DNA of 62,621 bases from an uncultured Verrucomicrobia subdivision 3 bacterium (GTDB lineage Bacteria; Verrucomicrobiota; Verrucomicrobiia; Limisphaerales; UBA11358), in assembly GCA_903827955.1 (NCBI GenBank), contig CAIKKJ010000191.1, positions 1 through 62,621 on the forward strand. Reading direction: 5' to 3'. The position numbers were made by a program, and so were the translations under genes. Below are positions 9,313 to 18,523 of the stretch, piece after piece. Within the stretch, counting starts at the first letter, position 1. The number at the start of each line of letters is the position of its first letter. A model generated the notes under the pieces. It was not told the origin of the DNA, ran no database searches, and was given only the letters and a program-made list of their open reading frames with translations.

Positions 9313-10869
9313 ATGAATCGAACGATGCTCTTAGCCATATCGCTGGCGGCTGCTTATTTGCTTTTTGCAGCGAGGACGAACGCTGTCGACGTAGCATCCA
9401 CGAAACTAAACGTCCTCTTCATCGTATTAGATGACTTGCGGCCCGAACTGGGATGTTACGGCAAGGATTACATCAAGAGTCCGAACATTGACCGCATCGC
9501 GGCGCAGGGCATGGTTTTCAACCGCGCTTATTGCCAGCAGGCGGTCTGCTCGCCGACGCGTTCCAGCTTGCTCACCGGCACGCGGCCAGACACGACGAAG
9601 GTGTGGGATTTGAAAACGCATTTCCGCACGGCCTTGCCGGATGTCGTCACGCTGCCGCAGCTTTTCAAGGAGAACGGCTATTTCGTTCAAGGCATGGGCA
9701 AAGTTTTTCACGGCGGCTTCAACGACCCGAAATCATGGTCCGTTCCGTGGGTGAATCCGAAAGCGCAGGTCTATGCGTTGCCGGAAAATCAGGAACTGAA
9801 TTCGCACAAGCCTGCCGGCGAGCCGGATGGCGACGGTGAAAGCAAGGCGGCGATTCCGGGCGAGAAAGAACCTTACGCGGCCGGCGAAATCGCGACCAAC
9901 CGCCTCAACACGCGCGGCCCGGCATTCGAGTGCGCCGATGTTCCTGACAACGCTTACACCGATGGCAAGGTGGGCGACCTGGCCTTAGCGGCGCTGCGCA
10001 ATATCGCGGGAAAGAAAGAACCTTTCTTTCTCGCGGTTGGATTGGTGAAGCCGCATCTACCGTTCGTCGCGCCCAAAAAATATTGGGATCTTTACGACGA
10101 AAAACAAATCCAGCTAGCACCTAATCCGTTTCGGCCGAAAGATGCGCCGGAATACTCGATCATCGAAGGCGATGAACTGCGAATGTATCACGCCATTCCC
10201 ACCGGACACTTGTCAGATGATCTTGCGCGCCAGCTTAAGCACGCCTACTACGCGTGTGTGAGCTACACCGACGCACAAGTTGGTCGCGTCTTGGATGAGC
10301 TGGATCATTTTGGTTTGCGCACTAACACGATTGTGATTTTGTGGGGCGACCACGGTTGGAAACTTGGCGAGCATGACGCGTGGTGCAAACACAGCAACGT
10401 TGAGAATGACGTGAATGCGCCGCTGATTCTTTCCGCGCCCGGGATGAAAAACGTCGGCACACATAGCGACGCGCTGGTTGAGTTTGTGGATGTTTATCCG
10501 ACGCTCGCCGAACTCGCCGGGCTGCCGCTGCCAAAACTTCTCGAAGGAACGAGCTTCAAGCCGTTGCTCGACGATCCGAAACGTTCGTGGAAGACGGCGG
10601 CATTCAGCCAGTATCCGCGCAGTATCATCGCGACGCACGGCAAGGATTTGATGGGCTACACCATGCGCACCGACCGCTATCGTTTCACCGTCTGGGTGGA
10701 TCGCGCCGATCATTCAAAAGTTGATTCCACGGAGCTTTACGATCATCAAAACGATCCGCAGGAAAATGTGAACATCGCCAAAGTTCCGGCCAACGCCGAA
10801 CTCGTCCAGCAGTTGATGGCGCAATGGAAACGCGGCTGGCAGGGCGCGAAACCGCCGGTTGCAAAATAA
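9313..10869 (+). CDS. Secreted iduronate-2-sulfatase-like sulfatase (paralogue of 1597-3282)
   Basis: A 518-residue type I sulfatase closely similar to the one at 1597-3282, with the same NVLF(L/I)V(V/L)DDLRPELGCY opening, a C79-S-P-T-R formylglycine site and WGDHGWKLGEHD. The signal peptide covers about residues 1-24. It lacks the long Lys/Ala-rich insertion of its sister and has a shorter acidic loop there instead. Two near-identical sulfatases flanking glycosidase and lyase genes suggest either two sulfation positions on one glycan or a recent duplication. It starts 3 bases after the GH8 stop and ends 26 bases before the cytochrome start. Confidence 0.93.
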   Translation: MNRTMLLAISLAAAYLLFAARTNAVDVASTKLNVLFIVLDDLRPELGCYGKDYIKSPNIDRIAAQGMVFNRAYCQQAVCSPTRSSLLTGTRPDTTKVWDLKTHFRTALPDVVTLPQLFKENGYFVQGMGKVFHGGFNDPKSWSVPWVNPKAQVYALPENQELNSHKPAGEPDGDGESKAAIPGEKEPYAAGEIATNRLNTRGPAFECADVPDNAYTDGKVGDLALAALRNIAGKKEPFFLAVGLVKPHLPFVAPKKYWDLYDEKQIQLAPNPFRPKDAPEYSIIEGDELRMYHAIPTGHLSDDLARQLKHAYYACVSYTDAQVGRVLDELDHFGLRTNTIVILWGDHGWKLGEHDAWCKHSNVENDVNAPLILSAPGMKNVGTHSDALVEFVDVYPTLAELAGLPLPKLLEGTSFKPLLDDPKRSWKTAAFSQYPRSIIATHGKDLMGYTMRTDRYRFTVWVDRADHSKVDSTELYDHQNDPQENVNIAKVPANAELVQQLMAQWKRGWQGAKPPVAK

Positions 10870-10895
10870 GCCTCATTGCCGCAAAGTCTTTTCCG

Positions 10896-13208
10896 ATGAA
10901 ATTATGCTTAAACCGATGGTTGATGACCGCCGCCATCGGTTTGACCTTCGGCAGACTATGGGCCGACCCCAATCAGGCTTCTGTTGGTGAGATGCATTTT
11001 TCCACCAATCAATCGCCGACGAATATTTATACGGCCTATGCGGGTTCGGAAAGCTGTCGCGGCTGTCACGAAGACGCGTATGCGGCGTGGTCAAAGTCGC
11101 ATCACGGTCTGGCCGAGCGAACGTTGCGGGCGGATCTCGACACATTGGCCTTCGAGCCGTCACGGACATTTTCGCATGGCTCGCAATCCACCGAGACGCG
11201 TGGCACCAACGGCCAGCCACAAATTGTTACGCTCGGCTTCAACAACAAACGCGAGGCCTATCCAGTTGCGCGCGTCATCGGTCACGATCCGCTGCGGCAA
11301 TTTCTCACGGCGATTCCGGGTGGACGATTGCAAGTTCACGAAGCGTCGTTCGATCCGCGCAGCAACCAATGGTTCAACGTCTATGGCGCGGAAGACCGGC
11401 AGCCGGGGGAATGGGGACATTGGACGGGGCGCGGCATGAATTGGAATTCCATGTGCGCCGCCTGCCACAACACGCGCCTGCTGAAAAATTACGATGAGGC
11501 CGCTGATGTTTATCACACGACAATGGCTGAGCGTTCGGTCGGCTGCGAAGCCTGTCACGGGCCGATGAAAGATCACGTCGAATGGAGCACGCTGCACAAA
11601 AATAGCAGCGCCGTTGATCCAACGCTGAAGAAATTAAGCAAACACCAGATGCTCGATACCTGCGGCTCATGTCATGCACGGCGTGCGGAATTGGCCGGCG
11701 ACTTCAAACCGGGCGATAAATTCTTCGATGACTTCGACCTCGTGACCGTGGATGCCTCGGAAATTTTTTATCCCGATGGTCAGATTCACGACGAGGATTA
11801 CGAGTTCAATGCGTTTCTCGGCAGCCGGATGCACGCGGCGGGTGTGAAGTGCGGCGACTGTCATCAACCGCACACTTCGAAAATAATTTTGCCGGGAAAT
11901 GTTTTGTGCATGCGCTGCCACTCGGGCGGCGTGAGCAACGCGCCGGTCATCAATCCCGTGACCCACAGTCACCACCAGGTTTTCGGCTACGATGCGACGG
12001 GCAAGCTTACAAATTCAAATCTCACAGCCTATCGCCCAAAGGAAATTAAGCAGACTGGCGGCGAGTGCGTTAATTGTCACATGCCGCAGACGGTTTACAT
12101 GCAGCGGCACTGGCGGCATGACCACGGCTTCACGATTCCCGATCCGCAACTCACGAAAGATTTCAACATCCCCAACGCCTGCAATCGCTGCCACACCGAC
12201 AAAGACACGACGTGGTCATTGAATGCGGTGCAGAAATGGTATGGCACAAACATGAATCGCCCGACGCAGCAGCGCGCACGCTGGCTTGCGGAAGCACGGT
12301 TGGGCAATGAGTCGGCGCGCGCGCCTTTGCTGCGATTGTTGGCGACGAATGAAATCCCATTTTGGAAAGCGGTGACGGCCTCGCTTTTGGAACCGTGGGC
12401 GGCTGACCCAAGCGTGACTTCCGCGCTGACAAATTTGTTGCACGATGAAAATCCACTGGTGCGTGCGAAGGCGGCGCAGTCGCTCGCTCCACTGCTTGAG
12501 TTGCGCGTGCCGGGAGTGGAAGCCGCTATGCGCGCAAGGCTGAATGACCCGGTTCGCAGCGTCAGATTTGCAGCTGGTTGGGCTTTGCGAGAAATGCTGG
12601 ATACAAATTCGCCGGCCACCCGCGAAATGTTGCAAACCATCCAAAATAATGCCGACCAACCCATTGGCCAGGCACAGCACGCTGTGTGGCAGCTTGCTCA
12701 CGGCGAAGTTGAGCCGGCACTCGCGCACTACACCAAAGCGGTTGCTTGGGATTCCAATTCGCCGCCGTTCCGCATTGATTACGCGGTGGCCTTGAGTCTG
12801 GCCGGACAATCCAGCAACGCGCTGACGCAGATTCAAGCGGCCTGTCGGCTCGCGCCGAAGGATGCGGAAAATTTCTATCGTCTCGGCCTCGCGTGGAATG
12901 AAGTCGGCAATCTCGCGCAAACGGTCGTCGCATTGGAAGAAGCAGTGCGCCTGAATCCGCGCTATGATCGCGCGCTTTACAATCTGGGTTTGGTTTACAA
13001 TCAGCAAGGCGACTCGGCCAAGGCAATTGAAACGCTCAAACGCGCGGAGTCGGCGAACGTGCGTGACGCGCGGGCCTCGTATGCGCTCGCGACAATTCTG
13101 GCGCAGGTGGGACGAAAACCGGAAGCGATTGCCGCCGCGCGCCGGGCAGTGGTGATTCAGCCGGATTTTGCCGAAGCACTGGAACTGATCCGTTCGTTGT
13201 CGCGGTGA
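10896..13208 (+). CDS. Exported octahaem cytochrome c with HEAT and TPR repeats
   Basis: The ATG at 10896 starts a typical signal peptide (MKLCLNRWLM, ending about RLWA) and gives 770 residues; an ATG at 10824 lies inside the preceding sulfatase and adds no signal-like sequence. Eight CXXCH haem-c sites follow between about residues 54 and 430: CRGCH, CAACH, CEACH, CGSCH, CGDCH, CMRCH, CVNCH and CNRCH. The first half resembles the cytochrome c554/c' group. After it come HEAT-like repeats (about 455-600) and TPR repeats (about 610-765). The architecture suggests periplasmic electron transfer in a scaffold. No partner reductase is adjacent; a link with glycan breakdown is inferred only from position after three sulfatases and three glycan-cleaving enzymes. 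Confidence 0.9.
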   Translation: MKLCLNRWLMTAAIGLTFGRLWADPNQASVGEMHFSTNQSPTNIYTAYAGSESCRGCHEDAYAAWSKSHHGLAERTLRADLDTLAFEPSRTFSHGSQSTETRGTNGQPQIVTLGFNNKREAYPVARVIGHDPLRQFLTAIPGGRLQVHEASFDPRSNQWFNVYGAEDRQPGEWGHWTGRGMNWNSMCAACHNTRLLKNYDEAADVYHTTMAERSVGCEACHGPMKDHVEWSTLHKNSSAVDPTLKKLSKHQMLDTCGSCHARRAELAGDFKPGDKFFDDFDLVTVDASEIFYPDGQIHDEDYEFNAFLGSRMHAAGVKCGDCHQPHTSKIILPGNVLCMRCHSGGVSNAPVINPVTHSHHQVFGYDATGKLTNSNLTAYRPKEIKQTGGECVNCHMPQTVYMQRHWRHDHGFTIPDPQLTKDFNIPNACNRCHTDKDTTWSLNAVQKWYGTNMNRPTQQRARWLAEARLGNESARAPLLRLLATNEIPFWKAVTASLLEPWAADPSVTSALTNLLHDENPLVRAKAAQSLAPLLELRVPGVEAAMRARLNDPVRSVRFAAGWALREMLDTNSPATREMLQTIQNNADQPIGQAQHAVWQLAHGEVEPALAHYTKAVAWDSNSPPFRIDYAVALSLAGQSSNALTQIQAACRLAPKDAENFYRLGLAWNEVGNLAQTVVALEEAVRLNPRYDRALYNLGLVYNQQGDSAKAIETLKRAESANVRDARASYALATILAQVGRKPEAIAAARRAVVIQPDFAEALELIRSLSR

Positions 13209-13480
13209 AATTCACGGACGGTAAAGAACTCACAGCGCAAAAACGGAACACCAATGCAAAGCAATTCTATCATCCTCCAAGCGACATTTTTCGTTCCGCC
13301 GCTCTTGGGCGAGGCGGTTGCCGGTGCGGTGCTGACCAACGGTTCGCGGTTTTATCGCACTGCCCGGATGGCTGTTGCCCCATTCACCCAATGAGACCAA
13401 TGCTGGCGCCTAGTGCGGGCCTGATGCCTTGCGATTGTATGAAATCTTGTGCGTCCCAGTTTCTGATTTAGAATCGCATC

Positions 13481-16400
13481 ATGCCCATCCGCTTCAAATG
13501 CTTCGTCGCTTTGCTGCTGCTGTCGGCTGTTTTTTGTCCAATGTCGGGGCGGGCGGACCTGGCAACAAACTCTTCCGCGTGGTCGTTTCGTCCGTGGCAG
13601 ACGGAGGACGGCCTGCCGGACAACAGCGTGACGGGAGTGGCGCAGACTTCCGACGGCTATCTCTGGGTGGCGACCTACGGCGGGCTGATGCGTTTCAACG
13701 GCGCGGGTTTTTCGGCGGTGCAACTGCCCGGCGTCTTCAAAAAATCCATCCGCACCATGCTGCTCGGCCAGCGGGAAACGTTCTGGCTGGGGATGGAATC
13801 CGGCGCGGTTCTGTGTCTGGAGTCGAATAAGTCGCACACTTACGGTGCTGCGGACGGGTTGCCCGTTGAGCGCATCGCGGCCATGGCCGAAGCCCGCGAT
13901 GGAGCGGTGTGGGCGATTTATCCCACCGCGCTCTGCCGGCTAAAAAATGGCGCGGTCAACCGGTTCACCGGGGCGGAGGGTTTTCCGATGGGCATCAATC
14001 CGTGGGTGGCCACAGATGCGGACGGACAAATCTGGTTTTCCAAAGGCGGTCAGGTGGGTGTGGTTCGCGACGGGCAACTGGTGAAAAAATTTTCATTCGA
14101 TGAAACGGCCGTTCGCATTTGCGGCGGGTCATCGCCGGGTCTGTGGATTTGCGCCGGGCCACGCCTGTTGAAGTATTCGGAGAATCACGAGCCGGAAGAA
14201 GTCGCGCGGTGGACGAATCACATCGATCCGCAGGCGTTGTTCGAGGATCGCACCGGCGCGCTGTGGGTCGGGACGGCGGCGGACGGACTTTTCCGTTTCA
14301 AGAACGGTGTCCTGGAAAAAGTTCCCAGCTCGCAACAGGCCGTGAATTGTATCAACGAAGATCGCGAAGGCAGCATCTGGGCCGGCACGCGCGGTGGCGG
14401 GTTGAATCTCATCCGCCCCAGCGCCGCCACTCTCATCGGGCGCGACACTGGCCTGCCGTTTGAAGCGACGGCTTCCGTGTGCCAAACCACGGACGGCCAG
14501 ATGTGGGTTGCGGCGCAAAATGGAACACTGGCCTGTCTGAAAAACGACCGCTGGGAGGTGGTTGATGCGCAAGCTGGCTGGCCGGGCAATATCGCAACGT
14601 GCGTGGCGGCGGACAAAAAAGGCGGCGTGTGGGTCGGTGCGCGCAACCGGACGTTGAATTTTTTCCACGACGGCGTTTGGAAAACCTGGTCGCGCGCCGA
14701 TGGTCTGCACAACGGCTCGGTGCATCTGATTTTTGTCGCGGCCAACGACGACGTGTGGGTGGTCGCCGGTTCGCCGAGCCGCTTGCAACGGTTGCGCGCT
14801 GGCGTCCTCACTGAACCGTTTCCGTTGCCTGGCGAGAACCGCACCATCCGGGCCATGGCCGAAGGCGCGGACGGCACGCTCTGGATCGGCACGCTGGAGG
14901 GACAGCTTTTGCGCGTAAAGGATTCTTCGCTCATCGTGGAAACAGCGGCGATCAATCCCGGCGGCGAGCCGATTCGCGCGTTGGAAACCACGCTGGACGG
15001 GGCTTTGCTCGTAGGCTACGCGGGTGCGGGCATCGGCTGGTTAAAGGCGGGAAAGTTTTCGCACATCACCGAAGCCAACGGGCTGACGGATAATTTTGCC
15101 TCACAGCTTTTGACCGATGAACGCGGGAATCTGTGGATCACGGGCAATCGCGGTGCGTTTCAAATCCAATCCAACGAGCTGGCGGCGGTGGCCAACGGTC
15201 GCGCGGATAAATTGCGGTCACTCGTTTTGGGCCACAATGAAGGGTTGCCCAATTTTCAGCCAAACTCGGCGAATTTTCCCAGCGTCTGCAAGTCAGCGGA
15301 CGGACGGCTGTGGTTCGCCCTGCTCAACGGCCTGCTCATGGTGCAGCCGGAAAACATCCGGGGGAATCCGCTGCCGCCACCTGTGGTGCTGGAACGCGTG
15401 CGGGTGGATGACCAGCCGACCGCGCTCTACGACAGCGCTTCGCCTTTGCGGACTGAAAACGGAATAAATTTTACGGACTTGCGCAGCGACGCCGAGACGC
15501 TGCGACTCCCGCCGGGATATCGAAAACTGGAATTGGACTTTGCCGCCTTGAGTTTTGCCTCGCCGGAAAATGTGCAGTTCCGTTACCAGCTTGAAAATTT
15601 CGACGAGAAATGGATTGAGGCCGGCAACCAGCGCAGCGCGAAGTATTCACATCTGGCTTCGGGCAGCTACCGCTTTCGTGTGCGCGCCTGCAATAACGCC
15701 GGCGTGTGGAACGATGCTGGCGCGGCGCTGGATATCGAGGTCACGCCGTATTTCTGGCAGCGCTGGTGGTTTCGCTTGCTGGTGCTGGTGGTGTTCACCG
15801 CGAGCGTGGTGGCGGTGGTGCGCTACGTTTCCTTCCGCCGTTTGCGCGCGCGGATGCTGCACTTGGAGCAACTGGCCGCCGTGGAAAAAGAGCGTTCGCG
15901 CATCGCGCGCGACATGCACGACGAGGTGGGGGCCAAGCTCACGCGCCTCTCGCTGCTGACGGAAATGGCCGGTGTGAATCCCGAAATCCCAATTTCCGCG
16001 CTCGACGACGTGCGGGAAATTTCCGAGACCGCACGCGAAACCATCCGCTCGTTTGAGGAAGTTGTCTGGGCCGTGAACCCACGCAACGACACGTTGGCAG
16101 ATCTCGTGCATTATCTCTGCCGTTACGCTGAAGATTATTTCGAGAGCAGCCCGGTGCGCTGTGTTTTTGATTTGCCTGAAAAAATTCCCAGCCTTGCGCT
16201 GCCGACGGAAGTTCGCCGGCAAATTTTTCTCGCCGCCAAGGAGGCGCTGAACAATGTGCTCAAGCACGCCAGGGCAAATCGTGTCTGCGTGTCTTTCTCC
16301 GCCACTGCCGGCGAATTCAAAATCAGCATCGAGGATGATGGCTGCGGATTCAACAGCGCGGTGCCGCCCAAGCGCACCGGCGGCGGCAACGGCTTGGAGA

Positions 16401-16516
16401 ACATGCGCGAACGTCTGCGGAGCGTGGGCGGCGAATTTGATTGTCGCAGCACAGCGGGACATGGCACGCGCATCAGTTTCGGAGTTCCAGCCGCACCTGG
16501 TCTGCCGAAATCCTAA
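13481..16516 (+). CDS. Propeller-sensor histidine kinase (two-component regulator propeller, Y_Y_Y, HisKA_3)
   Basis: A 1011-residue membrane sensor. After a signal peptide (to about residue 25) come about ten propeller repeats (for example TSDGYLWVATYGGLMRF, DRTGALWVGTAADGLF) covering residues 35-600. A Y_Y_Y domain (about 660-755), one membrane segment (about 763-785) and a cytoplasmic NarL-type kinase follow. The phospho-acceptor is His813 in RIARDMHDEVG, and the ATPase domain (about 900-1005) has NNVLKHA and DDGCGF boxes. Such sensors usually detect oligosaccharides in the periplasm. The position directly after the sulfatase/lyase genes and before a NarL-type regulator suggests it controls this cluster. 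Confidence 0.92.
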   Translation: MPIRFKCFVALLLLSAVFCPMSGRADLATNSSAWSFRPWQTEDGLPDNSVTGVAQTSDGYLWVATYGGLMRFNGAGFSAVQLPGVFKKSIRTMLLGQRETFWLGMESGAVLCLESNKSHTYGAADGLPVERIAAMAEARDGAVWAIYPTALCRLKNGAVNRFTGAEGFPMGINPWVATDADGQIWFSKGGQVGVVRDGQLVKKFSFDETAVRICGGSSPGLWICAGPRLLKYSENHEPEEVARWTNHIDPQALFEDRTGALWVGTAADGLFRFKNGVLEKVPSSQQAVNCINEDREGSIWAGTRGGGLNLIRPSAATLIGRDTGLPFEATASVCQTTDGQMWVAAQNGTLACLKNDRWEVVDAQAGWPGNIATCVAADKKGGVWVGARNRTLNFFHDGVWKTWSRADGLHNGSVHLIFVAANDDVWVVAGSPSRLQRLRAGVLTEPFPLPGENRTIRAMAEGADGTLWIGTLEGQLLRVKDSSLIVETAAINPGGEPIRALETTLDGALLVGYAGAGIGWLKAGKFSHITEANGLTDNFASQLLTDERGNLWITGNRGAFQIQSNELAAVANGRADKLRSLVLGHNEGLPNFQPNSANFPSVCKSADGRLWFALLNGLLMVQPENIRGNPLPPPVVLERVRVDDQPTALYDSASPLRTENGINFTDLRSDAETLRLPPGYRKLELDFAALSFASPENVQFRYQLENFDEKWIEAGNQRSAKYSHLASGSYRFRVRACNNAGVWNDAGAALDIEVTPYFWQRWWFRLLVLVVFTASVVAVVRYVSFRRLRARMLHLEQLAAVEKERSRIARDMHDEVGAKLTRLSLLTEMAGVNPEIPISALDDVREISETARETIRSFEEVVWAVNPRNDTLADLVHYLCRYAEDYFESSPVRCVFDLPEKIPSLALPTEVRRQIFLAAKEALNNVLKHARANRVCVSFSATAGEFKISIEDDGCGFNSAVPPKRTGGGNGLENMRERLRSVGGEFDCRSTAGHGTRISFGVPAAPGLPKS

Positions 16517-16654
16517 CCTGTCCACACTTCATCCGACTGGCTCGCGTGACCGCAAAGGTTAAAATGAAGACAGCAAATGAATTTAGTTTCCACCACGTCC
16601 ATGATAGATTCGTCCACGCTGTCAGCCAGTCTGATGGCGTCATTGGAATCCGCC

Positions 16655-17305
16655 ATGATTAAAGTCTCCATTGTCGAGGACGACGCCAAGCTGCGCGAAA
16701 CGGTCGTGCGCTATTTCGCGGGGCGGCCCGGCTTCCGATGCCTCAAATCTTATCCGAACGCGGAGGCGGCCCTCGACGATATCCCAAAGCATCTGCCTGA
16801 CGTCGTGCTGATGGACATCAACCTGCCCGGCATGAGCGGCATTGAATGTGTCTCCCGCCTGCGCAAAGCCGCGCCGTCGGTGAAGATCATCATGCTCACC
16901 GTTTTTGAAGAAGGCGAACAAGTGTTTCAGGCATTGTCTGCCGGTGCGTTTGGTTATTTGGTAAAAAGCAATCGTCCAGCAAAAATTTTGGAAGCCATCC
17001 GGGAAGTTTATGACGGCGGCTCGCCCATGTCCGGTCACATCGCGCGCAAAGTGGTGCAATCCTTTCAGGCGCACGCCGCCGCCAATGCGTCCGCCAATGC
17101 CGAGACGGAATCGCTCACCGCGCGCGAACTAGAAGTGCTACAAGGCTTGTCACGCGGCCATCCCTACAAAGAAATCGCCAGCGAACTTGGCATCAGCTTG
17201 AGCACCGTGCGCACCTACATCCAGCGTATCTACGAGAAGCTGCACGTCCACAGCCAGACCGAGGCGGTGATGAAATATGCGCGCAAACAGCAGGCCGAAT
17301 CTTGA
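16655..17305 (+). CDS. NarL/FixJ-family response regulator
   Basis: The start at 16655 gives MIKVSIVEDD, matching the start of the paralogue at 52176 (MIKVAIVEDN); upstream in-frame ATGs (16577, 16601, 16634) only add unrelated residues. The receiver domain (about 1-120) has E8-D9-D10, phospho-Asp D54 in VVLMDINLPG and Lys in GYLVKSN. A LuxR-type HTH (about 145-205) has LTARELEVLQGLSRG and the recognition helix in ISLSTVRTYIQRIYEKL. It follows the propeller kinase and should be its partner; the likely targets are the upstream glycan genes, which is inference. Confidence 0.92.
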   Translation: MIKVSIVEDDAKLRETVVRYFAGRPGFRCLKSYPNAEAALDDIPKHLPDVVLMDINLPGMSGIECVSRLRKAAPSVKIIMLTVFEEGEQVFQALSAGAFGYLVKSNRPAKILEAIREVYDGGSPMSGHIARKVVQSFQAHAAANASANAETESLTARELEVLQGLSRGHPYKEIASELGISLSTVRTYIQRIYEKLHVHSQTEAVMKYARKQQAES

Positions 17306-17476
17306 CGGGTTGGTATACAAAGTGACAGCAATCCGGCATTGAAGTAATTGGGAACAACCTTCCACTGCGAAGTCGTTCGCAACTTGCTATGCATGACCAG
17401 CGATGGCTCTCCAATTTAAGACGGTGGATAGTGTGGGGTATGAGCGAACCGTTGTCGGCCCAACGTTCCTTATTGC

Positions 17477-18454
17477 TTAACGTGCGAAAATTTGCCGAAT
17501 TACTTCCTCGATGGGCACTTCTTGAATGTCAATATCCGTCACCGGTAGGCCATCTAGCAGTGTTTTGCATGTCTGGATGACGCGATCACGCTTCACTTTG
17601 AACTTAATCGCGCCGGGAGATTTTTCAACAACTTCGCCATAGCGGCTCAAGTCGGCTTCGGCGTAAAAATCCGCATTTTCACAACGGATTGTGACAAGTT
17701 TGCAATCGGCAAAGCGATCCACAATTTCGGCGAGCTTGCCGTCGAAGAATAGCTTGCCGTGGTCAATGATAATGACTCGTTCGCACAATTCCTGAATATC
17801 GGCCATGTAATGGCTCGTCAGTAAAATTGTGGTTTTCTGTTGCGCATTATGGCGGCGGATGAAATCGCGCACGGTTTTTTGCGAGGTCACATCAAGACCA
17901 ATGGTCGGCTCGTCAAGAAATAGCACCTTCGGTTCATGTAACAACGACGCGATGAGTTCCATCTTCATCCGCTCGCCGAGCGAAAGCTCGCGGACGCTAA
18001 CATTGAGCTTGTCCTTCACGTCCAACAGCGTCGTCATGTCGCCGACAGTTTTTTCAAAATGCTCTTTGGGGATGCCGTAAATTTTAGCGTTCAGCTCCAG
18101 CGATTCTCTCGCTGGCAAATCCCACCACAATTGATTTTTTTGGCCGAGCACGAGCGCAAATTGGCGGCGGTAGTCATCGTGCCGTTCCCAGGGCGTGTGG
18201 CCGAGAACTTGCGCTGTGCCGCCGGTCGGGTAAAGCAGGCCGGCAAGCATCTTGAGTGTGGTAGTTTTGCCCGCGCCGTTCGGGCCTAGAAAGCCAACGA
18301 GTTCGCCGGGTTCGATTTTAAAGCTGACGTCGTTGACGGCAAACGTCTGCTCGTATTGCCGGCGGAAAAGTCCTTTTATCGCTCCGGAAAACCCCGGTTG
18401 TTTTTTGTAGGTGCGAAAGGCTTTAGTCAGTCCTTTGACTTCAATGGCAGGCAT
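17477..18454 (-). CDS. ABC transporter ATP-binding protein (ABC-2 exporter type)
   Basis: A 325-residue ATPase. Walker A is GPNGAGKTTT, the Q-loop follows in LVLGQKNQLWWDLP, the signature is LSLGERMK, Walker B is VLFLDEPTIGLD and the switch His is in LLTSHYM. The extended N-terminus (about 40 residues before Walker A) and the C-terminal 70-residue domain match ATPases that pair with ABC-2-type permeases, often for export of polysaccharide, lipid or drugs. No permease gene is next to it in this window, so the partner is unknown. It is on the minus strand, 69 bases downstream of dnaA, and may be co-transcribed with it. Confidence 0.88.
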   Translation of the reverse strand: MPAIEVKGLTKAFRTYKKQPGFSGAIKGLFRRQYEQTFAVNDVSFKIEPGELVGFLGPNGAGKTTTLKMLAGLLYPTGGTAQVLGHTPWERHDDYRRQFALVLGQKNQLWWDLPARESLELNAKIYGIPKEHFEKTVGDMTTLLDVKDKLNVSVRELSLGERMKMELIASLLHEPKVLFLDEPTIGLDVTSQKTVRDFIRRHNAQQKTTILLTSHYMADIQELCERVIIIDHGKLFFDGKLAEIVDRFADCKLVTIRCENADFYAEADLSRYGEVVEKSPGAIKFKVKRDRVIQTCKTLLDGLPVTDIDIQEVPIEEVIRQIFAR

Positions 18455-18460
18455 CGCGGG

Positions 18461-18510
18461 AGTTTTAAGTCTCAGGTTTCCGGTTTCAAGTTTTCGTTCA
18501 ACTCAAAACT
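18461..18510. repeat. AT-rich imperfect palindromic repeat between dnaA and the ABC gene
   Basis: The 69-base dnaA/ABC gap is mostly a run of TTTTAAG/TTTCAAG-like words bounded by AGTTTT (18461-18466) and AAAACT (18505-18510). It resembles the AT-rich insertions seen inside thiE (23788-23818) and purL (32098-32140). No T-tract or clear hairpin marks it as a terminator. It may be a copy of the same short repeat family. Confidence 0.4.
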
Positions 18511-18523
18511 ATGGAATGAAAAA

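Noticed and set aside
13205-13471. A short frame between the cytochrome and kinase genes
   Set aside because: It overlaps the cytochrome stop, is Cys/Pro-rich without pattern, and has no ribosome site.
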